Positions 58,839 to 64,000 of a stretch of 64,000 bases of DNA are shown here, piece after piece. Source of the DNA: an uncultured Bacteroidales bacterium (GTDB taxonomy: Bacteria > Bacteroidota > Bacteroidia > Bacteroidales > UBA932); NCBI GenBank assembly GCA_900316245.1, contig ONCE01000013.1, positions 1-64,000 of the forward strand. The letters are read 5' to 3'. The number at the start of each line of letters is the position of its first letter. Within the stretch, counting starts at the first letter, position 1. The notes under the pieces are model-generated. The model ran no database searches, had not been told where the DNA came from, and was given only the letters and a program-made list of their open reading frames with translations. The position numbers were made by a program, and so were the translations under genes.

Positions 58839-61664
58839 ATGCCTGAGATGTCCAAAAAGTTTGTCCCCAAACACAAAGGAGACAAGAATCCCAATCCCAA
58901 GCTTCTCAAACTGGTCCGCCACGTAACGGACCGCATACCCGGTAAAATCAAGATGGACACGGACGCCCCGGAGTACTGGGGCCTGGCGTGCATCTTCGAG
59001 GACGAAATGGATCCCGTAACCCGGGAAGCGGCCCTGGACCTGATGCTGGATATGCTCCCGGGCAATTTCTTCAAGGTCAGGAAGCACCATACCTATCAGC
59101 AGCTGCACAAGATGAATGCTGAGAAGCATTACACCCCGGACGACAAGTCCTTCGACGAGCTGCTGGACCTGATGGCCCGCCTGGGCGTAATGGAATACGA
59201 CTACGACGACAAGTACACCAAGGACGGCCCCGTTCCCGGCACCACCTACAACCGGGAAGACCGCGTCTACTGGGTGCCTATGTTCGTGCCCGGCAGCGCC
59301 GAGTACACCAATATGAACGAGGAACTGATGAAAAAGCACCCGGAACTGGGTATGTTCTTCGAGCGGATGACCTTCCTCCCCCTGGAGAAGATCACCCCTA
59401 TGGTTCCTATGGGCGGAAGCGGCATCGGTATGCACGTCATTCCCGTGGAAAAGGCTATCTCTATGGAGAACCAATCCGTGGACATAGAGCATATTTCCTA
59501 CTGGCTCAAGCGCTATGAAGGGCACCTGGCGGTGGGTATCTGCTCCTGCCGTATCGGCCGAAAACTCCTGGACGAAGGCTGCGCCGACGATTACCACGAC
59601 TGGTGCATAGGCGTGGGAGATATGGCCGAATACCTCAATGAAACCGGAAGGGGCCACTACATCACCTACGATGAATGTATGGCCATCCTCAAGAAGGCCG
59701 AAGACCACGGCTTCGTTCACCAGATCACCAATATCGACGGCGAGGGCAAGATCTTCGCCATCTGCAACTGCAACGTCAAGATCTGCAACGCCCTGCGTAC
59801 CAGCCAGCTCTTCAATACGCCCAATATGTCCCGCAGCGCCTATGTGGCCGAGGTAGACCCCAAGAACTGCGTGGCCTGCGGCCGCTGCGTGGAGTACTGC
59901 CCCGCCGGCGCCGTCAAACTGGGCCAGAAGCTCTGCACCAAGAACGGTCCCCAGACCTATCCCAAGCAGGAACTGCCGGATGCATCGGCCTGGGGTCCCC
60001 ACAAATGGACGGAAGACTACCGGGACAAGAACCGCATCAACTGCTATCCCACCGGAACGGCCCCCTGCAAGACCGCCTGCCCGGCCCACATCGCCGTCCA
60101 GGGTTACCTGAAGAAAGCGGCCGAAGGCAAATACACCGAGGCCCTGGAACTCATCAAACGGGAGAATCCTTTCCCCGCCGTCTGCGGCCGCATCTGCAAC
60201 CGCCGCTGCGAGGACGCCTGCACCCGCGGCACCATAGACCGCGCCGTGGCCATAGATGCCGTGAAGAAGTTTTTGGCCGACAGGGACCTCCACGCAGAAA
60301 CCCGCTTTGTTCCGGAAGTGAACATCTGCTCCAATGTGAAAGACCATTGGGAAGAGAAGATAGCCATCATAGGCGGCGGCCCGGCCGGTATGAGCTGCGC
60401 CAACTACCTGGCCACTATGGGCTACCGGCCCACGGTCTTCGAAAAGAACGAGGAGCCCGGCGGAATGCTCCGCTACGGCATCCCCTCTTTCAAGCTGGAT
60501 AAGGCCGTCATCAAGGCCGAAATTGACATTATGAAGGAGATTGGCGTAGAGGTAAAGACCGGCGTGGAAGTAGGCAAGGACATTACCATAGCCCAGCTCC
60601 GCGAGCAGGGTTACAAGGCCTTCTACATTGCCATCGGCTGCCAGGGCGGCAAACTGCCCGGCATCCCCGGTGAAACCCTGGAAGGCACCACTACGGCCAT
60701 CGATTTCCTGCACAAAGCCAACTGCGGAGATGTCAAGATCTCCGGTAAGGTAGTGGTGGTAGGCGGCGGCAACGTAGCCATCGACGCCGCCCGCGTGGCC
60801 AAGCGCAGCGGAGCCTCCGAGGTCACGATGCTGTCCCTGGAAACGGAAGACATTATGCCTGCCAGCCTGGAAGAAAGGGCCGAAGCCCGCGAAGACGGCG
60901 TGATCCTCAACCCCGGCTGGGGCCCCAAGGAAGTCCTGGGAGAAGGAAAAGTCTCCGGCATCGTCTTCAAGAAATGCACCTCCGTCTTCGACGCCGAGCA
61001 CAAGTTTGCACCGCAATACGATGAGAACCAGCTCATTACATTGGAGGCCGATACCGTCATCTTCGCCATTGGCCAGACGGTTATCCTGAAGGACCTGCTG
61101 AAAGACACCAAGGTAGAGTTCTTCCGCGGGGTCTATCCCGTGGCCGACAAACTCACCTACCAGACGGCCGAACCGGATATCTTCGTAGGAGGAGACGTCT
61201 TCACCGGTCCCAAGTTCGCGATCGACGCCATCGCCGCCGGCAAGGAAGCCGCCGAGAGCCTGCACCGCTTTGTGCAGCACGGTCATATGACCATAGGCCG
61301 AAACCGCCGCGACTTCATAGAACTGAACAAGCAGGACATTCTGGTGGAATCCTACGACAACGGCTCCCGTCAGGATCCCGGCGTGGTTCCTGTGAAGAGT
61401 CCGTTCACGGAGTACCAGGGCACGCTTACGGAGGAACAGGTGCGCAAGGAGACGGCCCGCTGCCTCAGCTGCGGAGCCTCCGTGGTGGACCAGAACCGCT
61501 GCATTGGCTGCGGTGTCTGCACCACCAAGTGCGCCTTCGACGCCATCCACCTCCACCGCGTCCATCCGGAAGCCTCTGTAATGAGAACCTCCGAAGACAA
61601 GTTCAGCGGAATCCTTCCGTATATGATCAAGAGAACAGGTAAGATATTGTTTAAGAAAAAATGA
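58839..61664 (+). CDS. iron-sulfur/FAD-dependent oxidoreductase with GltD-like domain
   Basis: This 941-aa protein has a unique N-terminal region (residues 1-340) with Cys clusters (GICSCRIGRK, AICNCNVKIC), a 2[4Fe-4S] ferredoxin-type motif CVACGRCVEYCPAG (about 344), a GltD-type 4Fe-4S entry region (CKTACPAHI and CGRICNRRCEDAC, 405-465), FAD- and NADPH-binding GGGPAG (511) and GGGNVAIDAA (642), and a C-terminal ferredoxin site CIGCGVCTTKCAF (about 888). It joins NAD(P)H and ferredoxin pools through FAD. It lies between hypB and hypA, an unusual place. The N-terminal domain I do not recognise. Confidence 0.9.
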   Translation: MPEMSKKFVPKHKGDKNPNPKLLKLVRHVTDRIPGKIKMDTDAPEYWGLACIFEDEMDPVTREAALDLMLDMLPGNFFKVRKHHTYQQLHKMNAEKHYTPDDKSFDELLDLMARLGVMEYDYDDKYTKDGPVPGTTYNREDRVYWVPMFVPGSAEYTNMNEELMKKHPELGMFFERMTFLPLEKITPMVPMGGSGIGMHVIPVEKAISMENQSVDIEHISYWLKRYEGHLAVGICSCRIGRKLLDEGCADDYHDWCIGVGDMAEYLNETGRGHYITYDECMAILKKAEDHGFVHQITNIDGEGKIFAICNCNVKICNALRTSQLFNTPNMSRSAYVAEVDPKNCVACGRCVEYCPAGAVKLGQKLCTKNGPQTYPKQELPDASAWGPHKWTEDYRDKNRINCYPTGTAPCKTACPAHIAVQGYLKKAAEGKYTEALELIKRENPFPAVCGRICNRRCEDACTRGTIDRAVAIDAVKKFLADRDLHAETRFVPEVNICSNVKDHWEEKIAIIGGGPAGMSCANYLATMGYRPTVFEKNEEPGGMLRYGIPSFKLDKAVIKAEIDIMKEIGVEVKTGVEVGKDITIAQLREQGYKAFYIAIGCQGGKLPGIPGETLEGTTTAIDFLHKANCGDVKISGKVVVVGGGNVAIDAARVAKRSGASEVTMLSLETEDIMPASLEERAEAREDGVILNPGWGPKEVLGEGKVSGIVFKKCTSVFDAEHKFAPQYDENQLITLEADTVIFAIGQTVILKDLLKDTKVEFFRGVYPVADKLTYQTAEPDIFVGGDVFTGPKFAIDAIAAGKEAAESLHRFVQHGHMTIGRNRRDFIELNKQDILVESYDNGSRQDPGVVPVKSPFTEYQGTLTEEQVRKETARCLSCGASVVDQNRCIGCGVCTTKCAFDAIHLHRVHPEASVMRTSEDKFSGILPYMIKRTGKILFKKK

Positions 61665-61680
61665 TTCTTAATGAATATTA

Positions 61681-61807
61681 GGGATAAGATGGTACTTCCA
61701 AAAGCCGTAGACGCCCATGTCTCCGTGAATGGGAGGGGCCCGCGGCCGAAGGCCGTGGGAGGGATAGCTCCGAAGGAGCGTAGTTTTTGGAAGTACCATC
61801 TTATCCC
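61681..61807. repeat. 127-bp element with 23-bp terminal inverted repeats
   Basis: GGGATAAGATGGTACTTCC (61681-61699, with AAAA following) is repeated exactly inverted at 61785-61807, a perfect 23-bp pair. The interior holds two GAA-loop hairpins (CGGCC-GAA-GGCCG 61743-61755; GCTCC-GAA-GGAGC 61767-61779) and two GGGAGGG runs. No frame is open. It splits the hyp cluster between the oxidoreductase and hypA without breaking a gene. It resembles a MITE or a folded RNA element. Confidence 0.85.
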
Positions 61808-61821
61808 CAACAAACCTTAAT

Positions 61822-62172
61822 ATGCATGAACTGGGAATTGTGTTTTACATTATCCGGGACGTTAAGAAAGCGGCCCTGGAGAATGCTGTGGAGCACATTT
61901 CCGGGGTCGTGATGAACATTGGAGAAGTATCCACCATTGTTCCGGAGTATCTGACACATTGCTGGCGCTGGGCGGCCGACAAGGAAGACCTCCTGAGGGG
62001 CAGCGAACTCAAGATCAACATCATTCCTGCGGTCACGCACTGCGACGGCTGCGGACAGGAATACGGAACGGTGGAACACGGAAAGATCTGTCCGCACTGC
62101 GGCAGCGAAAACACCTGGTTGCTCCGAGGCAACGAGGTAGAGATAAAAGAGATAGAAGTACCTAACAGTTAA
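61822..62172 (+). CDS. hypA: nickel metallochaperone HypA
   Basis: This 116-aa protein begins MHE, where Met1, His2 and Glu3 form the nickel site, and has a zinc ribbon from Cys74, Cys77, Cys90 and Cys93 (CDGC, CPHC). It works with HypB to insert nickel. Its start lies 14 bases after the 127-bp element. It is probably cotranscribed with the 2-TM gene that follows. Confidence 0.95.
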   Translation: MHELGIVFYIIRDVKKAALENAVEHISGVVMNIGEVSTIVPEYLTHCWRWAADKEDLLRGSELKINIIPAVTHCDGCGQEYGTVEHGKICPHCGSENTWLLRGNEVEIKEIEVPNS

Positions 62173-62177
62173 AGAAT

Positions 62178-62507
62178 ATGGCTTGTTTTGTTGCACCGCT
62201 GGTTCAGGCCATTGCCACCAGCGCCCTTAGGAAATGGGGCAAAAAAGACGGCTTTGTGGGCCGCAATCTCGCATCCCTGGAACTGATGCTCTGGGGCGGC
62301 AGCGTGATGCTCATCGTAGACCACATCATCAACGGAGAACTCACGTGGCGCTTTCCCTTCTTTACCGCCCTGGGAACCTCCGGCGGCGGGGCCGTGGTCC
62401 TGCGGGAAATCCTTACCGTAGGCGTTCCCATGTGCGTCATCATCACCCTGGTATGGGCCGTATGGGCTTACTACAAGGAACACCGTGCCGTTTACAGTCA
62501 ATTTTAG
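62178..62507 (+). CDS. small membrane protein in the hyp cluster
   Basis: This 109-aa protein has two or three hydrophobic stretches (SLELMLWGGSVMLIVDHII; VGVPMCVIITLVWAVWAYY) and a conserved-looking start MACFVAPLVQAIATS. I recognise no family. It starts 5 bases after hypA and is followed by a DUF5692-like protein, so both may build a membrane complex with the HypAB-matured or ferredoxin-linked enzyme. Confidence 0.75.
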   Translation: MACFVAPLVQAIATSALRKWGKKDGFVGRNLASLELMLWGGSVMLIVDHIINGELTWRFPFFTALGTSGGGAVVLREILTVGVPMCVIITLVWAVWAYYKEHRAVYSQF

Positions 62508-62548
62508 TCTATTACTAACCAAAACAATTAATTAACCAAATAATAATT

Positions 62549-63646
62549 ATGTTCTTCCAAGTTTACGGAGCCAATGCCCTGTCACAGTGGGGCATGCTCA
62601 TTGTAGTTCTTCTGGGCCTCATTCTCCTGAATGAATTTGCCCGCCGCACCAAACTGGGCGGTATCATTACCTTCTTTGTGATTCCTGTAGCCCTCACGGC
62701 CTATTTCCTGGCCATCTGGCTGGGCGTCAGAAGCGGTCAGCAGTGGGCCCTGGAGAACCAGACCCACGTATATATGCAAGGCTGGTTCCACTACGCCAAG
62801 CTCTACGCAGCCACTGCCGGGTGTATCGGCTTCATGATGATCAAGTACAAATGGGGCATCGGCGCCAAGCACTGGTTCAAGCCCTTCCCCTTTGTGATTG
62901 TGGGTATCAACATCCTCATTGCCTGCGTATCCGACTTCGAGAGTGCCGTGATGGGTTGGAACAAGTGGTGGCTCACCTCCGAAGGCGTATGGCAGTACGG
63001 CGGCTGGCATAATGTAATGAACGGCGTGGCCGGTCTCATCAATATCATGTGTATGACCGCCTGGTGGAATGTCTATCCCTCCAAGGACAAGAAAGATATG
63101 ATCTGGGCCGATATGACCTGGGTCTACATTGTCATCTACGACATCTGGAACTTCGCCTACACCTACAACTGCCTGCCCACGCACAGCTGGTACTGCGGTA
63201 TCGCCCTTCTGCTGGCCCCCACCGTGGCTGCCCTCCTGTGGAACCGCGGCGGCTGGATCCAGAACCGCGCCAACACCCTGGCCATCTGGTGCATGTTCGC
63301 CCAGGTATTCCCCCTGTTCCAGGAAACCTTCAAGAACGGTCAGCAGTGGTTCAGCTGGGCTACCCTGCCGGTGCTCTATCCCAACGGCACCGCCACCATC
63401 GAGCAGCTTTATGCCGCTGCCGGCGGAGAAGCGGCCGCTGTAGGAACCACCGTGGATCCTTCCGTGGTAGCAGCCAACCCCACTATGATGGTTGTCATCA
63501 GCGCCCTGGCCCTGGTAACCAACATCATAGCCATCTGCTACATCATCTCCGTTTCCAAGAAGCGCCACATCAATCCTTACAAGCAGGATGTCTTTGTGGA
63601 CCAGAAATACTACAAGGATGCCATGGCCCGTGCCGTGGTAGACTAA
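62549..63646 (+). CDS. DUF5692-like integral membrane protein
   Basis: This 365-aa protein has about eight membrane helices and a hydrophilic C-terminal tail (KKRHINPYKQDVF). Trp-rich loops (MGWNKWWLTSEGVWQYGGWHNVMN, core GWNKWW) near residue 132 are distinctive. I associate it with DUF5692 but am not sure. It ends the hyp cluster and is followed by a strong terminator. Confidence 0.72.
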   Translation: MFFQVYGANALSQWGMLIVVLLGLILLNEFARRTKLGGIITFFVIPVALTAYFLAIWLGVRSGQQWALENQTHVYMQGWFHYAKLYAATAGCIGFMMIKYKWGIGAKHWFKPFPFVIVGINILIACVSDFESAVMGWNKWWLTSEGVWQYGGWHNVMNGVAGLINIMCMTAWWNVYPSKDKKDMIWADMTWVYIVIYDIWNFAYTYNCLPTHSWYCGIALLLAPTVAALLWNRGGWIQNRANTLAIWCMFAQVFPLFQETFKNGQQWFSWATLPVLYPNGTATIEQLYAAAGGEAAAVGTTVDPSVVAANPTMMVVISALALVTNIIAICYIISVSKKRHINPYKQDVFVDQKYYKDAMARAVVD

Positions 63647-63658
63647 CCTTCCAACCGG

Positions 63659-63684
63659 GGAGGCCCTTCGGGGCCTCCTTTTTT
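63659..63684 (+). terminator. intrinsic terminator of the hyp cluster
   Basis: GGAGGCCC (63659-63666), TTCG tetraloop, GGGCCTCC (63671-63678), then six T. It starts 12 bases after the stop of the DUF5692-like gene. Confidence 0.92.
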
Positions 63685-63701
63685 GTTTCAGGGGAAATGA
63701 C

Positions 63702-63709
63702 TACCTTTG
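63702..63709 (+). promoter_or_regulatory. -7 box giving a probable leaderless glpA transcript
   Basis: TACCTTTG ends 4 bases before the ATG at 63714. Confidence 0.5.
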
Positions 63710-63713
63710 TGGT

Positions 63714-64000
63714 ATGAAATCAAACGAATTTGACGTAATAATCATTGGCGGAGGCATCACCGGTGCCGGCACCCAGAGAGACTGCGCCATGCGCGGCCTG
63801 CGCACCCTGCTGGTAGACCGCTCCGACATAGCCACCGGTGCCACCGGCCGCAATCACGGCCTGCTGCATTCCGGTGCCCGCTACGCCGTGAGCGACCCCG
63901 AATCGGCCGAAGAATGCATCCGCGAGAATATGATTCTCCGCAAGGTGGCCGCCCACTGCATTGACGAGTCGGACGGTCTCTTTGTCACCCTCCCCGAAGA
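63714..64000 (+). CDS. glpA: anaerobic glycerol-3-phosphate dehydrogenase, N-terminal part (cut by the window end)
   Basis: The visible 95 residues start MKSNEFDVIIIGGGITGAGTQRDCAMRG, with the FAD dinucleotide motif IIGGGITGAG, followed by TGATGRNHGLLHSGARYAV, specific for GlpA/GlpD FAD enzymes oxidising glycerol-3-phosphate to dihydroxyacetone phosphate. GlpA versus GlpD cannot be decided from this part alone; the LLHSGARYAV form is closer to GlpA. The gene continues beyond 64000. Confidence 0.85.
   Translation, partial: MKSNEFDVIIIGGGITGAGTQRDCAMRGLRTLLVDRSDIATGATGRNHGLLHSGARYAVSDPESAEECIRENMILRKVAAHCIDESDGLFVTLPE

Noticed and set aside
58230..61565. A very long open frame (over 1100 codons) on the minus strand opposite the flavoprotein gene
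   Set aside because: It exactly shadows the GC-rich, strongly biased coding frame of the oxidoreductase and hypB; its own translation has no recognisable motif and is rich in His, Val and Gly as expected of antisense frames.

Overview
The window looks like chromosomal DNA of a Bacteroidales bacterium, probably a gut or rumen commensal. I would not name a genus. The evidence is: promoters of the Bacteroidota type (TTTG near -33, TAnnTTTG near -7) in front of most transcription units, few Shine-Dalgarno sequences, outer-membrane TonB receptors, many SPII lipoproteins, small families typical of Bacteroidales (DUF4491, DUF4250), and a complete type V (FimA/Mfa1-like) pilus locus. No insertion sequence, integrase, phage gene or CRISPR array was seen. 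One tRNA gene (tRNA-Ala, GGC) lies near the left end.

Left third (1-26200), mostly housekeeping and stress genes: a hypothetical three-gene operon; a LACC1/YfiH-type enzyme; GNAT-proC-DUF4250; HdeD; a small membrane protein with its own consensus promoter; an SGNH hydrolase-MetE-like operon; an organic-peroxide operon (ferritin-like, glutathione peroxidase, 2-Cys OhrR) whose promoter is bracketed by two palindromes; a nitroreductase lipoprotein; a cluster of two APH-like kinases and two tyrosine phosphatases; a ZIP transporter; a TonB receptor-lipoprotein pair; DUF1295 and iron-dependent alcohol dehydrogenase; phospholipase D and aldo-keto reductase; a macro-like protein; RidA-DMT; and SBF-NhaC antiporters with a truncated AraC protein.

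Middle (26200-51500): an island of about 0.9 kb dense in hairpins, with no convincing gene and bounded by 32-bp direct repeats; a C69 dipeptidase; then the most striking locus. A fimbrillin-like lipoprotein begins one leftward transcription unit that continues into a receiver-only response regulator, a TPR membrane protein, a 2-TM protein, a membrane-anchored AraC regulator and a histidine kinase. Divergent from it is a six-gene pilus operon (DUF3575, DUF5119-like, two fimbrillins, a FimB/Mfa2-like anchor, and an 1827-residue DUF4906 protein). The shared 314-bp region holds a consensus promoter on each side and a perfect 10-bp inverted repeat upstream of the pilus -7 box. A phosphoribosyltransferase-like/CodB pair, a LiaF-like protein and an alpha/beta hydrolase follow.

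Right third (51500-64000): a TonB receptor with a His/Cys-rich secreted partner (likely transition-metal uptake), anmK, an M23 peptidase-FNT channel-small membrane protein-ABC ATPase operon, then a hypB-(iron-sulfur/FAD oxidoreductase)-hypA-2TM-8TM cluster without hydrogenase subunits in view, and the start of glpA at the edge. Three families of intergenic palindromes are scattered through the window; one 29-nt family shows compensatory changes in its stem. Several genes have the TAnnTTTG box only 4-6 nt before the start codon, which suggests leaderless mRNAs.
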